64,000 nt of DNA from Anopheles merus (Eukaryota > Arthropoda > Insecta > Diptera > Culicidae), in contig NC_054084.1 in the NCBI RefSeq assembly GCF_017562075.2, positions 36,398,499 to 36,462,498 on the forward strand. The letters are read 5' to 3'. The notes under the pieces are model-generated. The model was not told the DNA's origin and searched no databases. It was given only the letters and a program-made list of their open reading frames with translations. A program made the position numbers and the translations under genes. Positions 24,401 through 36,802 of the stretch are shown piece by piece; within the stretch, counting starts at the first letter, position 1; each line of letters starts with the position of its first letter.

Positions 24401-24591
24401 GACCGATCCGCAGCAGCAGCATTACGATCAACCCGGACAACAACATCGTCCGTACGCTGATCGTGCACTTTGCGCGGTTCGGTACGCGGGTCGATGGGAC
24501 GGAGCTGCTGAACTTTATTACCGACAATGGGAACGGCAAGCCCAAGTCGGGTAGGAAACAGTCGCTGCAAGAGCCAGGCGTTGCCAAGTGA
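21475..24591 (+). CDS. Patr-1: PAT1 homolog, decapping activator
   Basis: An intronless frame of 1038 residues starting at ATG 21475; an earlier in-frame GTG is not used. The N-terminus is acidic. NDETFG near residues 59-64, followed by DW, matches the conserved motif by which PAT1 proteins contact the DEAD-box helicase DDX6/Me31B. Residues about 240-310 are Gln/His-rich with poly-Q runs. Residues about 310-480 are Pro-rich, as in animal PATL1. From about 566 (NRDKQWLIGIQLTQL, then YFNDYYFTVYKQRL) comes the conserved PAT1 segment. A helical C-terminal domain runs from about 720 to the end and in relatives binds Lsm1-7 and Dcp2. The protein acts in P-bodies, linking deadenylated mRNA to decapping. 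High GC wobble and the repeats open long false frames on the other strand. Confidence 0.93.
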   Translation: MDSFFGFDTSLPGENDEEEEEEEARRFFQAAPRRTAELHSPLQRRRCKEDISDEEEYDALNDETFGAADKGDWEDIHEHLVRLESGRNGGRTGSFLGEDEDDGGSSSVDLLFDDYELDLQLSKLNLFYSNNNHGNSNNNNSESGRSSVVAQSIGDEFASKLRLDPSIWGSPAKVPAPVQPPYSEYRPSGTPFSALPPQQSAFRPPEPAHPIGGGGLPPKPPPSLPPGLFPPMKMLSVEDIERTIIQHQHQQNQHQSMLQKQMSQQQQQQQQQQHQHQLHYHHNQFHQQQQQQTLQPFRTPAPVPAQPPPPVKAREHFTPAKEVKSMQPPIPMISSPVAAPPLRVPPALLTPPPSLLGARNAGPAALFPPGPSQPPPPAPPPPMLNNANRLPLGLLPYNMLAARPYSTPINNLAMHPAFPQRCSYGSPLQGFLGGPGPVQMGPPPPLPPRHPGPAPGGPPPFLMQRSPTPLPTNQFNQRLVQEIQQNHPLLAFNRQLAAASTLSVCGNGVNKAAPLVALPRAGFMKQQHHFQQQQQQQRSRVGNGMPSSTAGGGQPEERDEYANMMSNRDKQWLIGIQLTQLNSDAPYFNDYYFTVYKQRLAAAKGEGDNRIYRENQLNHPFTQPKEHAQLLLLSLLSKNGKSGLLGTNRERRSSESRSNPNGGSEGKDGSAPAGGGRAYTPLQFQNSLGKLQCGSVIAPRKLIDADVMGSDQLNGNGVPAIEPPPAAIQRKARHVLLLIETLYKLVLKLEDLGNPVAIEAMKALREKKMRERTSSTGSGSGVACLPEAGAKIRSNDSSTIASLSSDSAPSEPLEPEESYDELAGSLVAQLSQDKITSILAVRKGRILLRRSLAVLHEHPGRWMLWGMIFVALPSLPRKDRDDADGLLLTLFGEFERQLRYGTIKELLLVAKTIGTAGKVMQCIVSSKFLLSCIITIIFQMEMFCGKNPSALLKASEDGWWVSFLGDVNRIVKESVGPIRSSSITINPDNNIVRTLIVHFARFGTRVDGTELLNFITDNGNGKPKSGRKQSLQEPGVAK

Positions 24592-24599
24592 AGATAATG

Positions 24600-25408
24600 C
24601 GTTTAACCTTGTGGAGCAAGGAGAAGTGGGGCGAACCAATCCGTTTTTTACCGTTCCCCTCTTTGCAGGATAAAAATGGTAGTGTTACGTGCGCACAATG
24701 CAACGCATTGATAATTAATCCGAATTGGAAATTTAATTATACTCACGTAAGATGATTTAACCAACAAATCCTGTTAATGTCGATACTAAGCTTCGGTTTT
24801 TTAAATTTAATTTAATTGCTCTCAATCTGCTTTTCAATAAGCGAAATATTGCGATATTACCATATATATTTTAATGTGAAAATCTAGAGAAGACTAGTTT
24901 TTAGCCTAACACACAAAAACACACAACCTCACACTTGTAAAGTGTGGCAAGAGAAGAACTGATACTGCGTTGTCGATGATCATTTAATGTTCCTTATTTA
25001 TTAGGCTTTGCGTATGTAAGACAAACGTGTGTGTGAATGGGTAGCGTAAACTGAATTGGAGCGTAAACTGAACTCTGTCACACGCCGAAATGAATTTATT
25101 CCATGCTCCTCTCCATATAAACCCCTGTGAACCGAATGGTGTCGTTAGATATTGCTTTTGCAAACCGTGTTATATAGTCATTTAAGTTTGGGCACGACGT
25201 AAAAAGCCCCCCCTCTTACCTCCCCGGTTAGGTTACTAGGTTATCCGCCTGTCGTGGTCGTGCTGATATTTAATTTCGCCCATAGTGTTTCGCGCAAACA
25301 GAGCACGTGCGGTTTGAATAGGATTGCGAATCGATCGAATCGAACTCTGTAGTGTAGTGTAAGTTAGTTAGCTGGCCAAGGATGACAGTTTCGAAGTGTA
25401 CAATGCTA
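24600..25408. other. Patr-1 3' UTR and intergenic DNA
   Basis: AT-rich sequence after the Patr-1 stop, with no reading frame of note. No consensus AATAAA was identified with confidence. Confidence 0.45.
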
Positions 25409-25655
25409 CAGGGTTTTCCCCAGGAGTTCTCATAGCTGTGGGACACTTTATTGACTCTTTCTTGCGTGAAATGTAACGGGAATTGGACTCTATAGCACCT
25501 TTGTTCCAATCCAGCAAATCTAATAAGAATTTCCATTGAACCTTTCCAAACAGAGTGCAATACAGTTCAATTCCCGTCATATGAAGTTCACTTCCCAATT
25601 AGAAAGAGTCCTAGGAGTATTGTCCCACAACTATGAGAACCCCTGGAAAACCTTG
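25409..25655. mobile_element. MITE, 247 bp, TA target duplication
   Basis: The left end CAGGGTTTTCCCCAGGAGTT and the inverted right end CAAGGTTTTCCAGGGGTTCT share TCTCATAG[C/T]TGTGGGAC just inside. TA flanks both ends (25407-25408 and 25656-25657). The interior has inverted GGGAATTG-containing blocks. It is a second copy of the family seen at 1807-2034 and non-coding. Confidence 0.85.
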
Positions 25656-25657
25656 TA

Positions 25658-26530
25658 AACTGCATTTGGGCCACTTTGTCACATCCATCCGCCCTCTACA
25701 CAATTAAGCTTCACGTGCAATGAGAAATGGAAAGAGTAGCTGTAGACACTGTAAACACTGTCCGTACCCGCTTACGGCACTATAAAACGAAACATTAAAA
25801 CACATTCGTCTCTTCATTCAGTACTACATACATCTATAGATACATAATTTTATAGTTGAGTGCTTTTACCTGAACTTTTTTTTAGACCAATCTTTCGATA
25901 GCTCCTTTTTTCACGTGTCCGTTGGTGTTTATCACTCACTGAACTTCTTTACACGATTTCTTCTTTCCTTTTCAAATGTACTAGCTAGATGTACTATGGC
26001 ACTGCAATCACTTTTCGGAAAACTTAAAACCTATTACACTACTCACATGAATTGCTTTGATTTCTCTACCTACTTTCCAATATAAGAACGGTTTAAAACA
26101 TGTGAAGAGAGCCAACATGCCAACAAAGCTGTGTAAATGAGCATTTTAGGCTATAATCTTGAACATAAACTTAAACACTGAGCAGCATAAAAAACTGCAA
26201 TTGAGTTAAACTATCCATGTAAAAGCTCTGTAATTAAAAAAAAGCAATTAAGCGCAAATTCTGAAACATGCGATAGAGAAAATGTGTCTAAGAAAAATGA
26301 ACAAAAAAAAAAGAAGATATCCAAGATGGAATTGTCGAAAAAGAACAAACAAATAAATCGAACTAATTTTTTTGGGTTTCTTTTGTTATGATGCTTATGA
26401 ACGCGAGCAAAATGGGTCGTTAGTTTTTGTGTTTTTTGGCGTAGAATTATGGTGCAATATCACAATATTAAAGGAGGATTTGTTGTGATCATAGCAACAT
26501 CGCTAGTTTAAACGAAGTGTAGTAGGCTTG
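25658..26530. other. AT-rich intergenic DNA
   Basis: No gene or repeat recognised apart from A-rich runs near 26230-26350. Confidence 0.45.
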
Positions 26531-26622
26531 AGCCGGTCTCGTAGTACAGTCGTCAACTCGTACGACTCAACAACATGCCCGTCATGGGTTCAAACCCTAA
26601 ATAGACCGTGCCGTCGTAGCAC
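26531..26622 (+). mobile_element. SINE200-type SINE, 5' fragment
   Basis: Matches the first 90 or so bases of the copy at 45458-45662, including TACAGTCGTCAACTCGTACG and the B-box-like GGGTTCAAACCC, then diverges. The 3' two thirds are missing. It probably lies in a 5' UTR intron or the promoter region of ATM. Confidence 0.8.
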
Positions 26623-26770
26623 TTTTCTTTTCGTACGAACAAGAAATTCCAACAGGATTTACGGAAAGAAGGTTAAAAGGAGATAAGGGTTATTTTATAT
26701 AAATTCTAAATTATGTTTTTAATTTTCATTACAGAAACAACTTGAAACAAACCACGCCCCACGAACCACG

Positions 26771-29700
26771 ATGGCCGCTTCCTCGTCCAGCAGCAGCAGC
26801 AGCAGAATGTCGGTGATGGACCGCGACCTCTGTCTGCTGCTGGTGGAGATGTCGTCCGAGAAGGTTACCGTGCGGCAGAAGGCGTTCAACAAGATGAGCA
26901 CCATCCTGAACAACCGGGAGGACGATTTTCTCGACTACATGGCATCGGATGCGTTCGAGACGCAGTGGTGCGCGGTGCTGGATGCGGCTTACCACGGTAT
27001 ACAGAAGCAGAGCTACGCCAATACGGCCCAGGTGCAGAGCAAGAACCACGACTACGTCGTGGTGCTGCACAAGCTCGTTGAGCTGGCGATGGATCGGGAT
27101 GCGCCGCAGCTACCGCACAGCCAGCTGATCGGGTGCTTTGTGCGCGCGATCAATGATCAAGCGATGCGGGACAGTTTTGGTGTGTGCTTTCTGCACGTGC
27201 TGAACAAGTTCGTGCTGTGCTCCAAGTGGTGCCTAACGCCGGTGAGCTACGAGCACTGGAAAGGTAAGCAGAGGGGTGGAAAGGTTGATTTACTTTATTT
27301 AGTATTAAACGGGGATTTTTTTGCAGAAATTCTTGACTGCTGTTTCGTGATGCTGGATACAGCGCACGTACCAAAGCACCTGGCGGCCAACTGTCTCTCG
27401 CTGGCTGTGGTGAAATTTTTAGCCAACTGCTCGATGCAAACACTGCTGGCGGACTATTTGAGTCGGCTGATTGTTCACCTGCGCCAGGCGGTAAACGAGA
27501 AGAAAAGTAACGTTTTATGCGATCTAATAAACATCGCTTTGTACATAACAGAAGCGGTAAGTAGCGTTTAACACCATCCGGCGTGAGTTTTTTCCGTTTC
27601 AAAGCTAAATCTAATCACACTTTGATTGCGCCACGGGCAGATAGCGGTGGATTGTAAGACGAAGATAATTGCATTCTTGGAGTCGCTCGTTCCATGCACG
27701 GTGAAAATTTACAAGGAAGCAAACTTGCGCAAGGAACAGAAAGCGCCACTGTTCCGGCTGATGCATCTATCGCTGATAATGTTGTACCCGGGAGGAAAAT
27801 CTCATACCCTTGCGAAACCACTGACCCGAGACGGTGTGCAGCAGGTCGAGGACGATGAAGCGCGAAGGAAAACGTTGCGCGAATATCATTACATACTGAC
27901 GAGTGAAATGAAGGCACGGGATCAGAGTTCGTTCTTTGGCTCGAATGAGGCCCCTTTTGCTGATGGTTTCATTGACTTTGCCGCCCGGTTGTGTTATACG
28001 GTAAGACTATTTGAGTTTTTTTCTGCATTTTTAAAGGGAAAATTACCACTTCTTACTCATCCCTTTTTCAAAGGTGTACTGGAGCGAGGATAATTGGAAG
28101 GAATCTAGCGGCGAAGAAACGGCCGCAAAACGGAACAAACAGTTTAACAAACTGCAAAGCATCATGGAGATGGTCGGTACTGCTCCGAATCATCTTAATT
28201 TGCGTTGGTACGATCACGCTTCCTCTTTCATCTAGAAAAGATCATTAATAAACATTTTCCTCCAGGTTGTACATCCTTTCTGCGGTTCTATACAGATATG
28301 AGGCAGCACTTACTAGCGACGACTATGCGCAACTGTTGCAACTGTTGTGCAATGTGCAACCGAGCCTACAATCGCCGCACGAGCATGATGCTTTCTACCA
28401 GTGCTGTTCCGTGCTGCTCGCGTTCGAACAAAAGTCCACCCATCGATTGTTGAACACAGCGGCGGCCAGCGGTGAATCGATTGGCGAGCTTTGGGCCAAA
28501 ATGATAGCCGCTGCGTTCCGTGCCTGCACCAACACCGCCGCAAGAACGTGCGCTAAATCTAATCTCCTGCTGCAGCTATTGATTCGCCATCGGAAGTATC
28601 CGAACGTCGGCTTCCTTAACGGCACCGTGCTGGAAGCTTTTTACACCTATGCCGTGGAGAAGACGAACCTTAACGTCGGCACGGTGCTATCCATCCTGGA
28701 GACGGTGGGCAACGCCGAGTGTCTCGGCAGTGTCGACGGTGTGCTGACCAAGCTGCTCAACTATCTCTATCCGCAGACGCGCGAAACACAGTCGAAAGCG
28801 ATACTGCACGCAAAGGAGCGGCTGAGCGCAAAGACGCTGGCACGCATTTCGATCCTTTGCGTGGTGACTACACGTTGCGCAATGGATGAGACAGAGCGGC
28901 ACACACACGCCGGAGTGCACGATACCTTTTACCGGGAGCGAGACGGGCAGTTGCAAACGCTCGAGCAAAGACTTCGCTACCATAGTTTAGAGGAATTGCT
29001 AGCGTTGGAGCAGCACAAAAAGGAAGGCATTGATGCGGAATCACTGCAAGGCAGCGCACGAATCTCGTACAACATAAACGAACCACTGTTTTTGCGCCTG
29101 TGTGAGGTTGTAAGCTTCGACAAGCATATCCTGCCCGATGGGAATGATTTTTTAGCCGATGGATTGGCATGCATCTGCGACGATTTGGAGCTGTACTTGG
29201 AGATGCTCAACATTTTGCTGCTGCACGCCGCGTACGATGAGCACCAGTGCACCAGGAGCCCGCTGTACAAAAAGGTTCTGCTCAAGTTCGACCTACTAAA
29301 CGGTGGATTTGAACGGCTGTTGAAAAACGATGCAGCCGCCACGCTGAATCTGATCAAAACCAGAAACCTCGCCGAACGATTGTTGGCCATCTTTCGTGGC
29401 CCTTACCATCCGTCGGTAAGGAAGCTGCTGCAGCAAACCGAACACACGTTCATTATGCGATGGGCAATCGGGCAGATCAGTCTGAAGCAGGGGGAGGATT
29501 CGCAGTGCGTGACCGTGTTGCAGCCGGATAAACTGGCCACGGAAGAGCAACTGCAGCGATGTTTCCTCCACGTCGTAGCGGAATATCTGCAGTACGAAGG
29601 GCCAAGCCTGAACGAGGCTCACGAGCTGCTGGATCGGTTGGAACTGAATGTGTTCTGCAGTTTGGATTTGTTCTATCTGTTTGATCTGTGTCGAATACTG

Positions 29701-32700
29701 CTGGCGCAACCTTCCCATGAAGTGGTGGCCGTATGGGTAATGAGAAACCTAGTAGATGTGTGCAAAAACCACTACACCAATCCTGACATTACGGAGCAGA
29801 TTATCGATCTGTACGGTGGTAAGTTTATTGTAGCTGTGATCAACTGAACTCTCTTCTCAAATTGCGTTTAATTCGTTTCAGCTTTAACCACCTTCGTGAG
29901 CCCGTACGAAGACATGATCCGCAACGTAACGATCGTGCTGTACTCGTTCGTAAAACAGTGCGCCAAACACACGTACTCTACCGAGCTGCAGGTGAAGATA
30001 CTGGCGCAGGTGAAGTATCTGCTTCGCGCTTACCCGCAGCACATCCGTACGCCAACGCACCAGAGCATCTACAACGGATTGGTGCCGTTGCTGAGCAGCC
30101 CAAGCTATCGGATCAAGCTGGAAGCGGTCAGGAATATTCTGCACTTCATGCAGCTCGAATGGTCTCATTCCGACCTTTCGTCGGTTCCGTGCAGCTTTTA
30201 CGAGTTTCAACTGCAACTGTACGATCAAATTCAGTTCGAGGAGCTAGTAGCGGCCGACGGTGGCATGGACGTGAACGATGAGAGAATGAACGTGATTAGC
30301 GGCTGCCTTCAGTTGCTGTTGGGCATCTTTCGCATTTGCTTCATGCTGCGCCGGCGCGCGTTGTGTGACTTTGTGCTGCTCGTTCAGTTGGGAAACGTAA
30401 ACGATGGTAAGAGTTGTTTCAGCAATAGCTAACAATTAATGTTTTATTATTTTATAATCATATTTTTGTCCTTCTTCTAGACAAAATGGCAAACACCATA
30501 CGGCTTATGCGCACCTCCAGCGATATCGACTTCTGCAAGCTGCTTCAAGCTAACCTGGACACCGTACTCGAGCTGTGGCTAACCAAAGGGAATCGGTTGC
30601 TGCATTTCCCGTTCCGTCTAGCGGGAAAGATCGCCACGATCGAAGAGTTTATCCAACTGTTCAAGAAAAACATTTCCTTCGTCATACTCTGCATGCAGCC
30701 GGAACGGTTCGAACAGTTCTGCAAATCGATTGGCGTACAGCAGGCGGAAATGGTGAAGGTATGTTTTCGTTTGCATGAATTTAAAATGATGAATGACCAA
30801 TTTTCCATTTCATTTCCAGAGTATACTTCCGAAATGTGTTTCATTCCTTCTGCCCAAGTACGCCAAATGTGAAGGGATGGCGCCCAAGTATGATGCAATG
30901 GCTAGTCGGATGCACAAAGCACTTGCCCCTATAATAAGCACGGTAGATCTTAAAGATTACGTGTCGGAAATTATCAAACATCTCACCCACCGATTGAACG
31001 ATCACGTCGAGCTGGGCAAGCTGTTGGACCAGGACCTGCCAAGCTGCTTCGTTGCCGATTTGTCGCTTAGCAAAGCCACTTACTCGACGGCGCTCGAGCA
31101 CCTGAAACAGTCGGTATGGGGATCGCAATCGTTCAAGTACACGCTGCTGAGCAATTTGTGTCTAAAAAACAGCTCACCAATCGAACGCACCCTAACGGAT
31201 GTCAAACGCTGGCTTTGGGCAGCTGAAGAACCAGAACAGAAAATGGTTCACCTCTTCCAGTACGCGGTGTTTCTCGATCATCTGAAAGAGTACATCGGAC
31301 AACAGAAGGAACGCGCGTTCAAACCCTATCTCGTGCGAGATGTGGTGTATTTCCTGTGCAACTCGTTGTCCTCCTTTCCCGCCCTACGACTTGCCACGCT
31401 CAACAGCTTCGGGCGGTTCCTGGAGCACGTGGTCGCATCTAGCGATGCGTGCGAGCTGCTCTCGGAACATTTGCACTTCATAGTGTCATCATTGCTGGAG
31501 GTGGAAAATGTCGATCCGGCATCGGAGATTTCTCAAAAGTCGCTAACCCTGCTACGGTTTCTGATCTTACAACACTCTGCCGCGTTTGCGGGTGCGATCG
31601 GTAAGCTGAATTATCTACCAAAGGACGAACGATTCGATCAGCTCCGGCTTGCCATATCGCGCCAAAAAACGACCGGACATGAAAATGTGCTGCCAAGGGA
31701 AGAAATCGCGGCGCTGATTGAGTTGCCCAATTTACGATACGAAGATTTGGCTGCGCTGAAGATTGTGGTAAGTTTTTGCTGTATTTTGAGTGACTTGGAA
31801 GTTATATAATTATTAATTTTTTTATTGTAGCTCACCACAAAAAAGAAAGATCTAAAATTGTTGTGCGATGAGCTGAGCGAGCAAAGCGCATCGTCGGGTG
31901 CTAGTGGGGAAAGCGTTCTTCATCGGTTAGTCTACATTTTGCTGGAAGTTGTGCGCAGCTCCCCGTTCGATAAGCGATCGATGGAAGCGCTCCGATGTTT
32001 GGGTGAAATAGGACCGATCGATCTGGGAACAATGCTGTTAAAATCCGACGCAGAAACGATTGCATACGATACGGTACTGTTTTAAAGCCCTCTGCAGTAG
32101 CAATATCAGTTTAATTTTAAATTTCTATCTCCCTTTAGATCAACAACTCGAAGGAAGCAATCGAACGATGTGCTGCCGTGCTGCTGAGCGAATTGAACGA
32201 GCTGCTAACGAACAGAAACGTTCCGGTTGCTAACTACGCCTCACAGGTTTGCTACAAAATGCTGTACGGAAAAACATTCCATGCTTTGGCGGGTGAGATT
32301 CTAAACAAAATTGCATACAGAAATTCATTTTAAATCCTAAATTCGATGATATTTGTATCTCTAACAGCCAAACTACCAACACTGCACCCATTTTTGGGAA
32401 CTTCTGCGGAAGATATCAAACTCTTCACCTATACCACCGGACGCAGTTTGTCGTTGCGGCCAATGCTCGCCATCGAACGGATCGAGTATAGCGCTTTCGT
32501 GCAGCAGCTGTCAGCCGCGTTGCTGTCATTTTTGGGAAATACGATGCTTAAAAAGCTGGCCGAACAGGAAACGGCATTCGCCGAGAAGCTTGTCCCTTTG
32601 CTGGTACAGATAACGATAAAGCAATTCGAAGAGTCAATCATCGATAGCATGGGCAGCTTTGTAAGTGCTCTTGTTGCACAGTAGTAGATGCCACGGATGA

Positions 32701-35700
32701 TAAGGAAACATTTGAATATATCTTCCTTTTTTGCAGATTAATGAGTTTTTCAACAAGTTCGCTGCCATTCAAAATGAGGTTCACAATATTTTCAATGACC
32801 CGAAAGCTATTCAACTGATGCTTACCATTGTGGAATGTGTTCGGATACATAATCAATGGTAAGTGTAATTTACAGATTTTTGTTAATACTTTTCCTAAAA
32901 AATAATATTTGTAATAGCTTTCCACAGTACAAAATTGCCGTTAACTATCTACGAATCGCACAAGCGTCTCAATTCTGTCAGGCACACTTTAAAGCCATCC
33001 TTTACGGTGACCTCTGGTACCGGGAGGAAGAGGAGCAAGGAAAACATGATGCCAAACGACATCCGGAACTGCTAAACATAATGAAATCGTGCCATTTGGC
33101 GATCGGTGTAAACGATGCAGTAAAATCATTCCTTAACCCAATCCAGGAACGGATGGAATATTATCGTTTAGAGCAGAATTACGCCAGATGCTTGGTAATG
33201 CAAGATGCAAGCTCATCGTGGTCGCAAGATAGCGCCCTGGACAGTGCGGGCCAACATAATGCCATCTTGCAAACACTGAAAGACTCCTCACTGTACGGTT
33301 TGGCTAGATCGTTACATGTCGCACCGCAACAGATTGATTACGAGTGTGCCTGGCGGCTGTCCGACTGGAATGTACTAGTCGACGCGGACGGCGGTGTTGG
33401 TCCCAATGTCCCGAAGAGAGCACCGGCTGCCGGTTCGAGCGCGCTGCTCCTACAGTCGCGATCCTTCGAGCGAGCGCATTACAAAGCGCTCAAGTGTTTG
33501 CAGCTGCGCGATGAACTCGCGGTGGAAAGTGCGATCGTGGCAGCGCAGCGTGCAGTTAGCGAGCTTTTCAAGCTTACCAGCATCGAATCCACCAAACACA
33601 TCTACCACGGGCTGTGCCGGTTGCGGATGCTGCAGCAGATCGAAGACTTCGGTGAGGTACACTTCTCCAGACAGATCGACTGCGAGCAGGACCTGCTGAA
33701 CCGGTGGAGGGAACAGGACGAGCTGCCGCACAGCGAGTTCACGCTGCTGGAAACGATCCTTTCCCAGCGGCTGTCCATCTTCAGCACGGCCGGGATTCGT
33801 GCGAAACGTAAATGGGTACCGCCGGCAGTGTACAGCACGCTGCTGCTGCTGATCCACGAATCGCGCCTGCGAGGCTTCGTGGACTGTGCGATACGGAATG
33901 TGGTGCTGATCGGGAAGCAGGAGCTGCCGGCCAACGTGCAGTCGGTGGTGATGCTGGAAAATGCACAGCTCAATTGGAGTGCCGGCCAGCCGGTGCTGGC
34001 GAAAGAGCTCGCATGGGAAGTAATGAACAGCACCAAGTACACTGATCCGATGGTGAAGGGAGTGGCGTGTCGCCTTTACGGTGAGTTCCTTGCCGAAGGA
34101 CACTCGCAGGAGATCAAGTCGCTATGCTCGGACTACTTTCAACAAGCGGAAAAGTGTGTCCAGTTTGTGCTGTCGAGACAGACGGCGGCGGCAGCGGCCG
34201 GTGGCGAACAGAAAACCTCGCCCGGGAACGTTCCCGCCAGCCATCGTTGCTTCGAAGTGGATCGTAATTTCACCGTGCAGCACACCGTCGCGAAGTACGC
34301 GGATCGTGAGTTTGTGCGGGTAGGTTGAGGAGCATTTCAATGTTAAATGGGGTAAACTAAATGAAAATTTACTCCTCCCTTTCTTGCAGCTCACCAAATT
34401 CATCCGCTCTCAGGAGTGGGAGGCACGGAAAACGAATCTCGCCCGCATGGAGGTCGAGCTGATCCGCCTGAAGGAGGAAACGCAACGTGCCACCGATCAG
34501 AGGCGCAAGGATCTTGGCCGTTCGCTTCACTTTATGCAGAAAAACTTGCAGCGCGACAAGAAAGCGGCCGAAGAGGTGGAACAGAATCGCTGGGACTACT
34601 TGAATCTGGCACTGTGCTATTATCTGATGTACGCGAAACAGAGCACGATCGTGAGCGACATGGTGATATTTAGGATCATGTCGCTGTGGTTGAACAATCA
34701 GGAAAATACGAGCGCAAAGGAGTTGATCGAAGAGTCGCTGCTTACCATTCCTTCGTACAAGTTTATTGCCGTTTTACCGCAGCTTACACCGCGCGTCGGC
34801 CTGGACAGTGGGGTCGGTGCGCTGGTGCAGAAAGCTTTGATAAGATGCGCCCTGGACCATCCCCATCACACGCTTCCGTTTGTGTTTGCGCAGCTGCATG
34901 CGTATAAGGATCAGCCGGACCATGAGTAAGTGTTGGTTAATTGTAGTGGAATAACACATTATGTTGAATTTAAATGCTTTTTCAAACATTTCAAGAACTC
35001 CCACCAACGATAACCGTTTAATGGGTGTGCGGGAGGTGTACAAAAAGCTGCGCAAAGAACCAACGCTCGAGCAAATGTTGCACCAAACAGAGAGAATGAA
35101 TCTCGCCCTGATCGAGCTGGCCAACAAAACGCTCTCCAGCAGTCCTTCCTTCCGGGAGTACACCATGACGAAACGTGATCCGCTCGGGCAGCTGGAAAGC
35201 TTGGATCTCATTCACTGTCCAACGGTGGAGTTGCCCGTCCTAAAAACCGGCAACTATCGCACACACATCGTAGGCATCAGGCGGTGGGATGCGAAGGTGA
35301 TCGGTGTCGGTGGAATTAATGCGCCGAAAAAGCTTGCCTGCCTTTGCCTGAACGGTACGAAACGGACGCAGCTGCTCAAGGGGAAGGATGATATGCGCCA
35401 GGATGCGGTAATGCAGCAGGTGTTCGGTATAATGAACATACTGCTGCGCCACGATAAGGAAACGGCGCACCGGAAGCTGTCCGTGCGCACGTACAAGGTG
35501 GTACCGCTGTCGCGGCAAAGCGGCATACTGGAATGGTGCAACAACACGATGCCGATCGGTGCGTGGCTACTTTCCGGGCATGCCAAATATCGGCCGCAGG
35601 ACCTGGAACCGACAGCGGCGCGGAAAAAGTTTTCCAATGTATGCACAAGCTGTTGAGAGCGTTTTTTTGTTTGAATATTAACGATGTTGAAAAATGCTCC

Positions 35701-36529
35701 TCTTTTCCTCAGAACGCGGTGGCCGGCATGACGTTGCCGAAGAAGCTGAAAAACTATGAAGAAATCTGCGACAAAATTCGGCCCGTCTTTCGGCACTACT
35801 TTCTCGAGCAGTACCTGAAGCCGGCGTGTGGTTCGAGCGGCAGCAGAACTACATCAAAAGTGTGGCCGCCAGCTCGATGATCGGGTACGTGCTGGGCATC
35901 GGCGATCGGCACGTGCAGAACATCCTGATCGACAAGCTAACAGGGGAGGTGATCCATATTGATTTTGGCATAGCGTTCGAGATGGGGAAAAATCTGCCCA
36001 CCCCGGAGACCGTCCCGTTCCGCTTGACGCGTGACATTGTGGATGGCATGGGGATAAGCGGTGTTGAGGGTGTTTTCCGCAAGTAAGCACATGTTCATTG
36101 GTAAAGTGTGCAGCTATTAAACCAAACAATCTTTCCCCATTGCTTTCCAGATCGTGCGAGAAAACGCTGGAAGTGTTGCGCAACAATCAGACGGTGATCC
36201 TCGCCATCCTGGAGGTGCTGCTGTACGATCCGCTCTACTCGTGGAACGTGCTGTCGAACAAGAAAGCAAACCGTCGGCAACAGCAAGCCTTCCTTTCGCC
36301 TTCGGGTGACGCTGATGAGGCCGATGGAGCGGTCGGTGGTCTACCGATGGATGGGGCGAATATCAATGTGACGGCCGAGCGTACATTGATGCAGGTGGAA
36401 GAGAAGCTGCTTGGCCAGGAGGACAACAAGTACATCTCCGTCGATGGACAGGTGCAAATGCTAATCTTCAACGCGATGAACAAGCGCAACCTCTGTCAAG
36501 TGTTTGCGGGATGGCAACCGTACCTGTGA
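26771..36529 (+). CDS. tefu: ATM serine/threonine kinase (fly tefu ortholog), one base missing
   Basis: Seventeen coding exons: 26771-27263, 27327-27556, 27641-28000, 28074-28207, 28266-29818, 29882-30406, 30481-30758, 30820-31767, 31831-32073, 32139-32292, 32368-32660, 32737-32858, 32918-34319, 34390-34925, 34996-35638, 35713-36082 and 36151-36529. An acceptor at 26733-26734 implies a non-coding upstream exon. The product would have about 2887 residues, near ATM's usual 2800-3050 and far below DNA-PKcs. Residues 20-42 fit the TAN motif (LLLVEMSSEKVTVRQKAF). A long helical-repeat and FAT region follows, then a PI3K-like kinase with KGKDDMRQDAVMQQVF, YKVVPLS, the catalytic loop GIGDRHVQN and metal-binding HIDFG. 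ETVPFRLTRDIVDGMG is strongly ATM-like. The FATC tail ends FAGWQPYL. ATM signals DNA double-strand breaks and protects telomeres. Exon 16 shifts frame by one base at about 35824-35827; read literally, translation stops at 35880. Confidence 0.95.
35821..35834 (+). other. single-base frameshift inside the ATM kinase domain
   Basis: Up to CCGGCG (35821-35826) the frame encodes the expected LKPA. After it, the expected WFERQQ continues only in the frame beginning GTG at 35826. One base, most simply a G in GGCG(G)TGTGG, is missing. The original frame stops at 35878-35880, before the catalytic loop, the DFG motif and the FATC tail. No intron fits in the gap and the site is not a slippery heptamer. 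Confidence 0.9.
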
Positions 36530-36802
36530 GCAAGTGAGTGTGTGGGACTTTACGGTGATAGTGTTATCTTTTATTTAATTTCTTTTCGTTTTCTACATAC
36601 ATGTATCACATGCATATGACACGATGAGTTGCAAAATGTTGTTAGAAAATTTTGAGAAAAAAAACTATTTGAATCATTCTCAATATTAAATGCACAATTG
36701 AGGGAGGTAGTATGGTTTTGTACGAGGTAGCTTTGAGCTGTAACACCTGTATCATCCTTTTGAGCCGTCGTATTGGGCGGAAGATGGATCGTTTCTGTTC
36801 GT

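Noticed and set aside
23526..24587. 353-codon frame on the minus strand inside Patr-1
   Set aside because: Shadow of the GC-rich Patr-1 coding sequence; Ser/Arg-rich with no recognisable domain.
26771..36529. DNA-PKcs as the identity of the large kinase
   Set aside because: Length of about 2890 residues, the TAN motif and the ETVPFRLTRDIVDGMG segment fit ATM, not DNA-PKcs.
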